NCBI GenBank assembly: GCA_030068145.1
Contig: JAPJBO010000065.1
Span: forward strand, 62,001 to 126,000
From: Diplonema papillatum
Lineage: Eukaryota > Euglenozoa > Diplonemea > Diplonemida > Diplonemidae
Direction of reading: 5' to 3'
DNA: 64,000 nucleotides
Made by a program: the position numbers and the translations under genes. Shown piece by piece: positions 31,738 through 42,815 of the stretch (position 1 is its first letter; every line of letters begins with the position of its first letter). The notes under the pieces are model-generated. The model was given only the letters and a program-made list of their open reading frames with translations. It was not told the DNA's origin and searched no databases.

Positions 31738-33725
31738 GAGCGCCCCCTCACGGCTCCACTCCCCCCTCTCTCTCTCTCTCTATCCCTTTCTCCCCGCGGG
31801 TCCTCAGCCTCTTCTGCGCGCCCTCTTCTCCCCCGGCTCCCCTGCGACCCAGGGCTGAAATGGCCATCCGCCGTTACACGGCGGACTCCAGCCACAGCAG
31901 ACGGAGTGCGAGAAGGCGCCGCGAAAAGAAAATGACAGAGTCGGTCACTACAGGACCCCCATTGGCTGCACAAAAATGTGTAAATGGGGGGGGCAAGAGT
32001 TCAATTTAAAAAGCTTGCAATCGCGTGTACAGGCCAGCCCGAGACACAAGAACATACCGCGGCCTCATACGAAGCGGTCTTAAAAACAGAAAAGACAACG
32101 TGGGTGTGCCACCCCGCCTTGTCGTACACAGCCGTAACGCGGTTGGTGTGCTCTTGCCGCCTCGCTCTGTTTCTTGCCCTTGGGGCTCATCTCCCGCTGC
32201 CGAGGGCTGGACCCACCCCCTTCCCGGCCGTTGGCCTGCATTTCCTTTGGAAGTATCTTTGGCTGCAAACCCAGTCAAAGCGGACAAAACAACGACTGAT
32301 CACTACGAAGGGCCAGGTCTGTTCCTCGGCGCTGATCCTCTTCTCGGAAGAGCGTGCCCTGCATCGTCCACTCCATGGTTGCGTGCGACAGCTCCCCGAA
32401 GAAGAATTAAATCGAAAATTGGGTGGTTGACGTGCACCACCTCGGTGGAACGCGGACCAATCGGCTGTCTACTGGCCCTCCTTCTCACTGGACAGGGGCG
32501 GAAGGGGGTTTTGCGAGTCTTTTTAACTGATTGGTTTTTTCCGCCATCGCCGCTGTCGCGTTCGTGGTCCTGGCGGCGAAGAGCTGAAGAGCTGCAAGAT
32601 TTCTTGCGACGGCTGGCACCCCGCGAGCTACAAACAGCCGCCTGACATAAGGTGAACCAGGCTCGCACACCAGATACTCAGGTGTTCGTGGCTTCAAGGA
32701 CCGAAACACGGCGCAGACAGGACCAGTGCGGTGTGTAGCAAAAATCCCTTCCGAGCACGTTCTCGCAATCCCTCGGCCAGCATCAACACGCACGAGAGCA
32801 GTGTTTCTGTCTAAACATTGAACACTGCACTCAGATTTTCCCTCCTCCCCCGGCCAAGAAGAGCAAATTTCCGTCCTCGATGATCCCATCGTAGCGCTCC
32901 GCAGGACCAGCATGTGGCCCTCCCAGCCGTCCACAGCTCGCACCAGCGGGTAATACATCCCCCTTTATCGACCAGAAGCCCTTCACGGGGAGCAACTGGG
33001 AGTATGCTGCTGAGTAGCTGGTCCCGAGGGAGAGGAGAACGAAAACGAAAAAAAAAAAAAATGAAAACAGGAAGAAGAGAGGAATCATCACAGAAACGAC
33101 CCCCCCCCTCCCACTACTAATTTATTCCGAATACACAAAACCGAAAAGAGGAAAAAAAGCAGAAAAAAAAAAACCCCATAATAAAATTATCCCTAGCTGT
33201 ATTTTCTTCTGTTTTTTGTTTTTCAGCAAAGCGCGCAGCTTTGGAAAAAAGAAGGGGGAAGGGCCAAAGGATCATGAACGGGCTCAACGGAGAGCTCCGA
33301 TATCCGGAGCCCGCATTGTGTCGAGCCTAGTTTTCTGCATTGATCATGTCATTCTTCAGCTTTCGGAGGGATTCGGTGGAAAAAGAAAAATGCTCGGCGT
33401 AGTCAGCAGATGAGGCGACTGTGCACCGTTCTTCCCAGACCGGTCGGGTGTTCAGCATGGAAGTCTGCTGGCACCGTGTTTTGTTCAGGCCGCGGTGCTC
33501 AGCCGTTCGCAGCGTGGATGTGCATGGAAAAAACAGGGGAGATCTCATTGTCTTGCATCGGGCCGTACCGTAGGTCTCCTGGGCTAAAAGCCTCTGGCCG
33601 ACGGAACAATGTAGGTAAGGGAAGTCGGCAAACTGGATCCGTAACTTCGGGAAAAGGAAGCACCGGGGGGAGGGGAGGGTGCATTGTTCCGAAGTTGCCT
33701 GTTTGTAGGGGTTCCCTTGGCGCGC
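31738..33725. other. HYOU1 3' flank, no gene recognised
   Basis: A (CT)n-like stretch right after the stop codon (31765-31785), an L/J-like scrap at 32610-32700, an H scrap at 32795-32840 and an A-rich tract at 33048-33060. No coding region is recognised. Polyadenylation sites cannot be assigned. Confidence 0.4.
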
Positions 33726-33729
33726 CTTT

Positions 33730-34217
33730 TTTAGTACTAACAATCTTGCGAGTTGCCCTGGAATGTATTGTGCAGGCAAAAAAGACGTAGACAGCGTGTT
33801 TTGGAGGCTGATCAGAATTCCTTACCTGAATATACACAGGGTAAATACAAGTGGGAAAACGATCCACCGGCACGCACAAACAAAAGAAAGCTCCTGTCTT
33901 TTTTTTGTGATGCAGATGCACCTGCTTTGCAGGAAATACTTTAGGAGAACTGCCAGTTGCGAAATCTCAAAGGTAGGTAAATGTGCTGTGGCCATAGTGT
34001 GGTTCCCATCGGCGTGCCGATGACTCTCCACTATGCCAACAATATTCCAATCTCAAAGGGAGGTAAATGTGCTGTGGCCCACACGAAGCACCAGGTAAAT
34101 CTGGGTTCAGTGGCGGGCGTAAGCATTCAACAAAAAAAGACCCGCTTTGCGTGGTTGTATTGTTTTCTCCCCCTCTAGCCTCCTTCGAAATAAGCACAGG
34201 GCAGTCCCCCGAGTGTT
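33730..34217 (+). repeat. Family M followed by family A, the longest composite copy
   Basis: M (33730-33890, ACAATCTTGCGAGTTGCCCT to CACGCACAAACAAAAG) runs straight into A (33905-34217, CACCTGCTTTGCAGGAAATA to CCCCGAGTGTTTTT). Within A the segment around CTCAAAG-GTAGGTAAATGTGCTG is duplicated (33966 and 34050). Confidence 0.75.
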
Positions 34218-34544
34218 TTTCTATCGAGGAAGTGTGGAAAGCCAGTATACTTGTGGAGAAGGCGGATCTACACATAGATCCACAGAGACCCGCAGACACC
34301 TCTACAACGGCAACTCTCTCTCTCTTCTTCGCTGTTGTCAAAATTGGCCTCTCGGTACGTACTGGTCAGACCCAGACGAACGACTACAAAGCAACCCGCC
34401 ACATGCACCAGCTCGTGTTGCGAGTACAAAGAAACCTGTGTGCCGCCCACCCCGGTGCCTCAACCTCGCTCTAGTAACAAGGCACAGTCTTTTTTTTTTT
34501 AAAAAAGCAACCAAATTCCGACTTTTTTTCTTACACGTTTAGCG

Positions 34545-34822
34545 CCAGCTTGGAAGGAAATGCTCGACGATTGCTGCCAGACAAAGAACCGAAGGGATCC
34601 CAAGTGCTGTAACTACCGAACCACGTGTTGAATGGACGTGAGGTCATGCGGGTCTACCCCTACACGACAAATCACACAAACAGGTCAAAGTCCTGAGTGA
34701 GAAAACAACACACGGTGGTGTAAGCGAAGAACAAATCAGACTGTGTTTGTATTGTATTTGCCCCTTACCTCTATATTTCCTCCCTTCCATTCGGAGTCGA
34801 ATCAGCTACGTCGAGTATTTTC
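34545..34822 (+). repeat. Repeat family B, copy 3
   Basis: AGCGCCAGCTTGGAAGGAAA to CTACGTCGAGTATTTTCC. A T/A-rich insertion precedes it. Confidence 0.8.
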
Positions 34823-35211
34823 CTGGGGAAGCGGGCGTCACCACAGCGAGTATCTCTGAGGTGCTCCAACCGACGAAGAATACTGCAACCTTGCTACCCC
34901 GCCCTGTGCTCCCTGATTCAGACCCAGTTTCTCGTTGGAGACCTGTGACTTGGCAACACGAAGCCATCTTTTTAAAAAAAAAACCCCCGAATATTGAAAA
35001 AAAAAAAAAGCCAAAAAAAAAGAGAGAAAAGAAGGTGAGGAGTATGGCTGCTGTCCTCCCGTGCACTCTGCCGCGACGGCCTAGTCTGCAAATAAAAGGG
35101 AGGACGCCACCCGCCGCCTTCCGTTTTTCCACACCGAAGAAAGAACAAAATCCGACATAAAAAACTTTTACCGTAAGAGACGAGATTGTGTGTTTTTTCT
35201 TTTTTTACAGA
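34823..35211. other. Spacer between two B copies, no gene
   Basis: A-rich tracts at 34975-35035. No gene is recognised. Confidence 0.4.
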
Positions 35212-35497
35212 AGCGCCAGCTTGAAAGGAAATGCTCGACGATGCTGCCCGACAAAGAACAGAAGGGATCCCAAGTGCTGTAACTACCACGTGTTGAACGG
35301 ACGTGAGGTCATGCGGGTCTACCCCCTACACGACAAATCACACAAACACAACAGGTCAAAGTCCTGAGTGAGAGAACAATACCACGGTGGCGTAAGCGAA
35401 GAACAAATCAGATTGTGTTTGTATTGTATTTTGCCCCTCTACCTCGATATTTCCCCCCTTCCATTCGGAGTCGAAGCAGCTACGTCGAGTATTTTTA
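35212..35497 (+). repeat. Repeat family B, copy 4
   Basis: AAGCGCCAGCTTGAAAGGAA to CTACGTCGAGTATTTTT. Closest to the 18650 copy. Confidence 0.8.
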
Positions 35498-35702
35498 ACC
35501 CGTCAACATGCTCGCACCCGCACGCCCGTTGATCGACTTCCCCTTGCTTTTCTCTTCATCAGTAAGCTGGCCCACCCTTATCCCCTAGCGCCACGTCATA
35601 CCACGACGTCTATCAGGTGAATCCCTATTCCCCGGAGCTGCATAGAATTGCATAGTGCTGCATTTCACGGTATACCCACGGTCTTTTTGGGCCTCTGTTG
35701 CG

Positions 35703-36000
35703 CTAGTGGTATGGTTCTTTGACAGAGTGATGGGCCGATGCCTCTCATCTCACCTTTGAAACACGGCTGAGTCACGCATGCTCTTGACAGACGCTAGCGT
35801 CCGACATTTCGCACGCGCGTTGCAGTCGTTGGGTGGTATTGACAAGGGGTTTCATCGGACGCTCGGATTAGCTTCGTTACTTCGCCGCCGAAGGTTCCCT
35901 GGAGGTCTGCTTGGCTGCCTTTGGGTTGCGTCTCCGTGTTGGTGTTGTTGCTTCGCATTTGGGCTTCTTCTTCGCGCTTGGCACGGTCCTAACGTCTGGC
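35703..36000 (+). repeat. Repeat family F, copy 3
   Basis: GTGGTATGGTTCTTTGACAG, GACAGACGCTAGCGTCCGAC, GTTACTTCGCCGCCG. The most complete F copy along with 2652. Confidence 0.7.
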
Positions 36001-37260
36001 CCCTGTTGCGCCAGTGCGTAGGGGGGGGAGAGTCATTTGCACGCCAACGAGTGCCGCACTATGCCAGCCTTTCGCGACGTGACTCTGGAAGGATCACTCT
36101 TCGGCGGCGGTCTATCGGGAGGGGATGGTCCGGCTTATGTTAAGGAATTCGAGTTAAGGATCAAACTGCCTCCGCAATGCATTGCAGGGAACCTGCAAGA
36201 TTGTGAGTACTAGCAAAAAACACCAAAAAAAAAAAAAAGCAGATGATGAGATGCGCCGCCAAAAAAAAAAAAAAAAAAAAAAACGCCAGTATTTAGCTCG
36301 TCGGCAATCCGGCTGTTTTTTTTTTCTTTTCTTCTTTGGTTTCCGAAAGGCCGTCTCTCCGGGCAATCAGAATCGCACGCAAGAAATAAAAAGAAAAAAG
36401 TGCAAGGTTTATTTTTCCTGCACAACGCAACAACGAGGAGAGGACCGTCTTGAGACGTTTGTTAGCCCTAACTGTTGGGAGGGTGCATGTCTACACTCAG
36501 CTCCAGAGTGTCTGGAGGTCACCATGTAGTAGCATTCTCTAGGACCCAAGTGCACACCGTTCCAGAAAAGAGTAAAAGGACTAAAATGGCTTTTTGGTTT
36601 GGAACATGGCTAGCTTCGTTTTCTTTTCCCCCTCGGAACAAGGGAAGCCGCTGCTCTTGCGACGATCGAAAGAAGGTATCACGAAAAGAATATTATTTTT
36701 CCGAGCAAAGAACCGCTGGTCGAAGCTCACGGTTCTGTGTAGCCACCCCATCTCCTGTTCCCCTCCCCGTTCCCCGCTTGATCTCCGATGGATTATCCTT
36801 TTTTTTTTGTTAGTTCCTGTTTCTCCCTCTCCTCCCTCGTTCCCAGGTACGGTGGTTTTGATATCTCCAATTTGGTTGGGGTTTCGAGAAGGCGTGCCTA
36901 CTGTGCGCTGTGCTCCGACCTGCAGTTTGAGCAGCTCCGCCGGTTGGATACACCGGTGACGCCAGTGCTTCCCAACGCAGCATATTCCGCGTCGTGGGTC
37001 ACTTGAGTTGGAAACGTCCCCTCTTCACGAAGGTATGGCGCGGCGTTCGCGTTAGCCTACGCGAAGCTGTTCGTTGGGGGTCCTTCGGACCGGCTGGCAT
37101 TGTGTCGCTGACCGACAACCATAGATTCTGTCATCGGGCTCTCGTGGCGTGAACTCGGAAGGACTTCTTTCGAGTTACGTCGCGAATATCGCCGCGCGAC
37201 AAATGTCCGTGTGTGGTTAAGCGTACTGATGATGAACGAAACCGGCCAAAAACAAAAAAA
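36001..37260. other. No gene recognised
   Basis: A short inverted M piece lies at 36170-36215 (GAACCTGCAAGATTGTGAGTACTA), followed by long A tracts (36225-36285). A frame at 36788-37006 contains a CALCSDLQFEQL stretch but no recognisable domain. Confidence 0.4.
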
Positions 37261-37267
37261 AAGTGGC

Positions 37268-37497
37268 CATTCCATAGGAAATACTCGAGGGACTGCCTCG
37301 TGCTCATTTCGAAGGAGGCTAGAGGGGGAGAAAACAATACAACTACAAAGTGGGTCATTTTTGTTGAACGCTTGCGCCCGCCACTAAACCCAGATTTACC
37401 TGTGTTTCGTGTGGGCTACAGCACATTTACCTCCTTTGATCTATCGCAACTGGCAGTCTCCTCGAGCATTTCCTACAAAGCAGGTGCTTATACAAAA
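37268..37497 (-). repeat. SIRE-like repeat family A, near full-length minus copy
   Basis: Complete reverse copy from the CTCGAGTATTTCC end to GTATAAGCACCTGCTTTG. Confidence 0.8.
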
Positions 37498-38585
37498 AAT
37501 CCTTCCCTCCAGAGAGGATTTTCCCGCCCCAGTGGGTGAACCCTGCAAGCGCCCAGAATCCGTTTCAGCGAAGATGATTCGAGGATCAGATGTGGGTGGC
37601 ATCAGTAACCTCCCGGCTGTGGGACGTTTCGTGTGGGGGGGGGAACTAAAATGAAACGCTATCGGGCAACGCAAAAATGTCCCCCCGTTTGTGGAAGCTG
37701 AAAAACGTTCGTTCTTCGCCGATGCGGCCCGATGCGAGTCCAACAACAAACAAGCACTTCGGCTAATATTGTTTGAACACCGATTTCGTGCCGAATACAC
37801 AAGGAAGGTTTTGCGCAAACCTTGGCAAGTTCCATCCGGGAAAAGGTTCCGAGAATCGTCCCGTCCAATTTTTCCCCGTGGAGTACGGAGTAGATTAAAT
37901 CCAGGGAGGGGGGGAGAAGACACTGGAGGCAGCGGACGGCAGTCCCCACTCAGCTGACAGGTTCTCTCTTTCACAAGGCGAGGGAGGCTTTCTTCCTTTT
38001 CTTCTTTTCGCAAGCTTGCGCAGAAAATCAGTGCCCGCACGCGCGGAGCCCCGACATCAAACACAGTTGGAAACGCGACCGCTGTTATCGATGACGGGCT
38101 TCTTTCCGCGAATTTACCTTTCCTTCTTCCTTGTTTTTGCTTCTTTTTTTTTCTTCTTATTTTCCGCCCACTGGTGCTCTCGCTTGTCTTGTGCTTTCCT
38201 CCTTTTTTTGCTTCTTAAAAGTACAGTTGTACTGAGGGCACCATTTCCGGATCAACGGTTGCACGCGAACATGTTAAAACGAAGCCAACGAAAACGTGCA
38301 AATACAAGTAGAGACTTACCCCCCGGAGAGAAGGTGTGTACACTATACGCGAAGAACAAAACGTATTTTCGCCTCGTCATTTTCTCCGTCATCGATCAGT
38401 TGATGCTGGTCGTACGTTCCTTCGTTTCTCAGTGCAAGCCCAAACTCCGGAAATGTTCTCTCGTGGTCTTTTGTTTTTCTCCTCCTTGCATTCCCCGGTT
38501 TTGTTTTCTCTGGCTTTGGTTGTCACTCACACAGTTCTACCACGCTCCGTTGCCTCACCGTTACTCTGTCTGTTGTGTTGTTTGC
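37498..38585. other. No gene recognised
   Basis: A 207-codon minus frame (37441-38064) overlaps an A repeat and shows no domain. T-rich from 38100 to 38220. Nothing else is seen. Confidence 0.4.
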
Positions 38586-38752
38586 CGGAAAAGGTGTTTC
38601 GCGTTGGCAGAAACGGTGAAGATGATGGTGAAATGAAAGCGAGAATGTGGGGTAAGCCCTGGTTATTAGATTCACAGTTACACGAAGCTAGCGCACAAGG
38701 TTTGTCTGATCTCGCGCCTACTTTCCGGTACCAAATAGATGCTCTGTTCAAA
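38586..38752 (+). repeat. Dispersed repeat family P, copy 2
   Basis: GGCAGAAACGGTGAAGATGA, GAGAATGTGGGGTAAGCCCT, CAAATAGATGCTCTGTTCAA; matches 24878-25052 but has no hexamer tracts on either side. Confidence 0.75.
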
Positions 38753-38916
38753 CTCGAACCAGACCCATGCTGGGTGGCTTCCCGCAAAGTCCGAGATCGC
38801 ATTCCCACCGAACGTGAACTCGGTGTCGGCTCGCAAGAACCCCGGAAATGTCAAGACACGTAGGAAATGAGAGCGCGCTCTAAAATAAGTCGAATAGTCG
38901 GCAACAGACAACAAAG

Positions 38917-39040
38917 ACACACACACAAGCACACGTATTTCCACTGCCGCAGAGTCGATACGCACACTGATACCTTAAAGGAACCTTTACGACAATGGTC
39001 ACCCGAAGACTATAAACCCCCGGTCTCTTCATGAACGTAC
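38917..39040 (+). repeat. Dispersed repeat family Q
   Basis: ACACACACAAGCACACGT, GGAACCTTTACGACAATGGT and a TATAAACCCCCGG box recur in HYOU1 intron 1 at about 23845-23950. Confidence 0.6.
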
Positions 39041-39163
39041 ACTCTAAAGTCATGACTCGAGCCAAACGAGGGTGGTGTTAGCACCCCCTGTGCGCGTCCT
39101 TGATGCTCAAGCGGCATTCTTCGTGCAAGCTTCTAAACCACCGTAACATTGAGAAAAAAGCCG

Positions 39164-39245
39164 TCAACGCGGGATTCGAACCCGGAACCCGTTCGTCGTG
39201 AGCCATAGCCAGTGACAACTACGCCGCTCCGCGCCATGGGCCGAG
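39164..39245 (-). mobile_element. tRNA-like remnant with intact B-box
   Basis: On the minus strand: GGCGTAGTTGTCACTGG (A-box-like) and CCGGGTTCGAATCCCG (perfect T-arm and B-box) about 40 bases apart. No matching acceptor stem and no clean anticodon stem, so a tRNA-derived or decayed tRNA sequence rather than a functional gene. The sequence differs from the SINE head at 6669. Confidence 0.45.
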
Positions 39246-39289
39246 GGGTGACATCTTTGGTAAAAACGCCGGACATTTTGAACCTCGAA

Positions 39290-39345
39290 AAAAAAATTTG
39301 TTGACCGCACTACCCTGAGCCCAAATCCTGGACGTGGTTTCAGGT
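39290..39345 (-). repeat. Family E fragment joined to the DNAI2 exon copy
   Basis: Reverse of 4905-4960 (GTTGACCGCACTACCCTGAG then CCTGGACGTGGTTTCAGGTGGC). Its last bases run directly into the first truncated DNAI2 exon copy. Confidence 0.6.
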
Positions 39346-39694
39346 GGCAAAGTTGGCGAAGGATCATGGTCAGAAGGTCGTCGAGTTCCAGAACAACGAG
39401 CCGGAGATCCTCTTCGAGTACCTGCCCAACAAAAGCCTCCGAGACGAGTACACGCAGTTCGACCCGTACGAGCGGGAAATAGAGAACGTCCCGTCCCTCA
39501 AAAAGCTGGAAGAAACATGCGCTAGCCTACGTTTCCCCCCAGTCAGACTCAGTTCCCACGGGAACTTTCCCCCCGAAATCAAAACCTGGCTAGCCAAAGT
39601 TAAAGTGTGCAAGTATGTCTACATCCCTTTCACCGGGAGACTCCAAAAACCGCAAACAAAAGAAGGAAGAAAAGGGAGGGCGGGGGGTGGGTGA
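39344..39694 (+). pseudogene. Truncated DNAI2 first-exon copy 1
   Basis: From VEFQNNEPEILFEYLP onward it matches DNAI2 residues about 18-55, but the N-terminal 17 codons are replaced by unrelated sequence and no DNAI2 start codon remains. After VPSL it leaves homology into KKLEETCASL and ends at a TGA (39692-39694). Small differences from the gene (Asn-Lys for Asn-Gln, Phe for Leu) suggest an older copy. Confidence 0.85.
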
Positions 39695-39735
39695 GCGGAG
39701 GGAGCTGCTCGTTCCGCTTTCGTGGCATTGCAAAA

Positions 39736-40104
39736 ATGGCCGAAATATCGTTCATGTACCAGAAGGTCCGGCGGGAGTTCGGGCGCCCCGTCGAGTTCCA
39801 GAACAACGAGCCGGAGATCCTTTTCGAGTACCTGCCCAACCAAAGCCTCCGAGACGAGTACACGCAGCTCGACCCGTACGAGCGGGAAATAGAAAACGTC
39901 CCGTCCCTCAAAAAGCTGGAAGAAACATGCGCTAGCCTACGTTTCCCCCCAGTCAGACTCAGTTCCCACGGGAACTTTCCCCCCGAAATCAAAACCTGGC
40001 TAGCCAAAGTTAAAGTGTGCAAGTATGTCTACATCCCTTTCACCGGGAGACTCCAAAAACCGCAAACAAAAGAAGGAAGAAAAGGGAGGGCGGGGGGTGG
40101 GTGA
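39736..40104 (+). pseudogene. Truncated DNAI2 first-exon copy 2
   Basis: Starts with the same ATG context as the intact gene (GCATTGCAAAAATGGCCGAA), matches its first about 58 codons, then joins the same KKLEETCASL tail as copy 1. Exactly 410 bp upstream of the intact start at 40146. Confidence 0.88.
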
Positions 40105-40145
40105 GCGGAGGGAGCTGCTCGTTCCGCTTTCGTGGCATTGCAAAA

Positions 40146-42744
40146 ATGGCCGAAATATCGTTCATGTACCAGAAGGTCCGGCGGGAGTTCGGGCGCCCCG
40201 TCGAGTTCCAGAACAACGAGCCGGAGATCCTTTTCGAGTACCTGCCCAACCAAAGCCTCCGAGACGAGTACACGCAGCTCGACCCGTACGAGCGGGAAAT
40301 AGAAAACGTTCCATCCCTGAGCGAGTATGGAACGAACACGGCGCAAATCGAGACGAGGCCGAAGGGGCAAACCCACATTGAGGGCGGCTGGTCCGCCGCT
40401 ATCGACTACACGGACCTCGACGACAAGACGAAGTACCGGAAAAAGGTCGAACGCGAGGAATCGTACTTCCTGACGTGCAAAGACCTGTTCGAACGCCACG
40501 TCGACAAGTACTTGAAGCAGAATAACGCCATAGACATCTACGAGGAGTACTTCGTGGACCAAACGATCGACCTCGCCTGCGGCCCGCCGAGTGCGAAGAC
40601 CGTGACCGTGTTCCAGGACCCGTCGCCCGTGAAGCGGACGGTGTCCAAAATCTCGTGGCAGCCGGACGGGAAGAAGCTCGCGATCGCCTTCTGCAACATG
40701 AAGTTCCAAGGCTCCACCGAGGGCATGACCATGAAGTCGCACATCTGGGACATCCACAACCCGAACACCCCGGAACTCGATCTCATCCCCGTGTCCCCCC
40801 TCTGCTGCTTGCAGTACAGCCCGAAGGATTCTCACGTCATCGCCGGAGGCTCCTACAACGGCATAGTGCAGGTGGTCTTTTTTGAGTGCCAACGCTACTC
40901 TTTCTATAACGTCACACATATAAAAGGTGTCACGGGAGAAGCCGCTGCTTAACGGCTTATCACGTGGGTGGCCCTGAGATTACCCCCTCACGTGACACCA
41001 CTTTATCTTTAGCCATACTTCAACTTCTTGAGTGGGATAAACATGCAGTCTTTTTCCCTCCGAAGTTTTTATAAGCATCCATGCGGAGCATCAAGCTCGT
41101 GTGACAGCCAGCGCACACGTATCAGGCTGCCACGCAAACCCACCTCATCGCATACACACGTATCAGTTCACCACACAACGCTCTCCGGTAGCTCTCGGTC
41201 CGCTGACCTCCGCGGTTCTTGAAAAGTTCGACACGGCAGCCACTCCCGGAAACAGAAATAAAACCCCGCACCACAGTGCACTGTGTGTGCAGAAACTAAA
41301 CCGCCCGAGGAAAGACCCTCAGATCATGACCAATTGCCACCTGCAACCACGTCCCGGACGTGGGATTCGGGGTAGTGCGGTCAACGAAAAAGTCTAGTGT
41401 CCCTTCTTCTTTCTCCGGCTCCCCCCGCCAAAGCGGTTTACGGTCTTTCTTTAATGTATGTACCCGGTCATCACCAGTGAGCAGCACGTACTCAGCACCC
41501 CACTGATTCCAAAATTGTCTTTGCCAAGAGCCACCAAAAAACGGTTACAAGTTACATGGTGAATGGCTGGCATAGTGTGGTACTCATCAGTCACCTACGT
41601 TGCTGATAATCGGATAATGGCCGAAAACACCAACGATCATCAACAAGGGTGCTCTTACCTACGGGGCGTGAGCTCGCGGTACTTCATTGCACCCTGACGT
41701 AGAATCCTGGTCAAAAGGAGGCCACTTCTGGTAAGCAGGACTGGCGACGCAGCAACAAACCACGAAGGGGGAACTTCGACGCCTCTTATTACATTTTCTT
41801 CACACAGCTCTGGGACACGCGAAAAGCCGGGACACCGGACGCCAAGACAGCACACCCCGAGTCGAAGTCAATCATCGATGACTCGCACAAAGACCCGGTG
41901 TGGGACCTGAGGTGGCTGATGTCGAAGTCGGGAGAGTTCCTCACCGTGTCCACTGACGGGCAGGCCTTCATTTGGGACATCCGGAACTTGCAAAAGCCGG
42001 TGGAGTCGGAGACCATCGTGCTGAAGCCATCCGACAAGGTCAACGATGGTGGTCCGAAGGGTGTCCTCGGTGGTGTCTGCATCGATTACGACGCGCAGGT
42101 CGGTGGCCCCTCGAAGTACATGATTGGTGTGTTCTTTCAAATCCCCACCGCAAAAGATTACGAGGGAACGAACCTGTTTTCAATAACGTACATATAAAAG
42201 GTGTCACGGGATAAGCCGGCAGCCGCTGCTTACCGGCAGTGCATGTTAATCCATGTGGTTCATGTACTTAAAAGAACTCAATGCTTAACGATTTAAAAAC
42301 TTTATTGGCTGCTCACGCGGCCGGTAAAGTGCGCCCGGACAACATCCAGGACAAACACCCCCTTAACACAACAGCGGTACCCACCCGCTTAAAGAACACG
42401 AGCTGCCCGCTGCTCACCCAAACGGAAGCGATGGACAGGATCAACGTCCTGATCCAGGAGGCGCGGGGGATGGCGGAGCGCGCCGCCCTCGACGAGCTGG
42501 ATGCCGTTTACGGCATCATCGACGTGGCAACGACGCTGCTCAGGCGTAGGATCGAAGCGCGGAGCGGCAAGCCGGCGCAGCAACCACCAACGCAGCAGCA
42601 ACAGCAACAGCAGCAGCAGCAACCGAAGCAGCAGCAGCAGCAGCAGCCGAGACAGCAACAGCAGCAGCAGCAACCGAAGCAGCAACAGCAGCGACCGCAG
42701 CAGCAGCAGCAGCAGCAGCAGCCGAAACAGCAACAGCAGCGACC

Positions 42745-42815
<71 letters not shown>

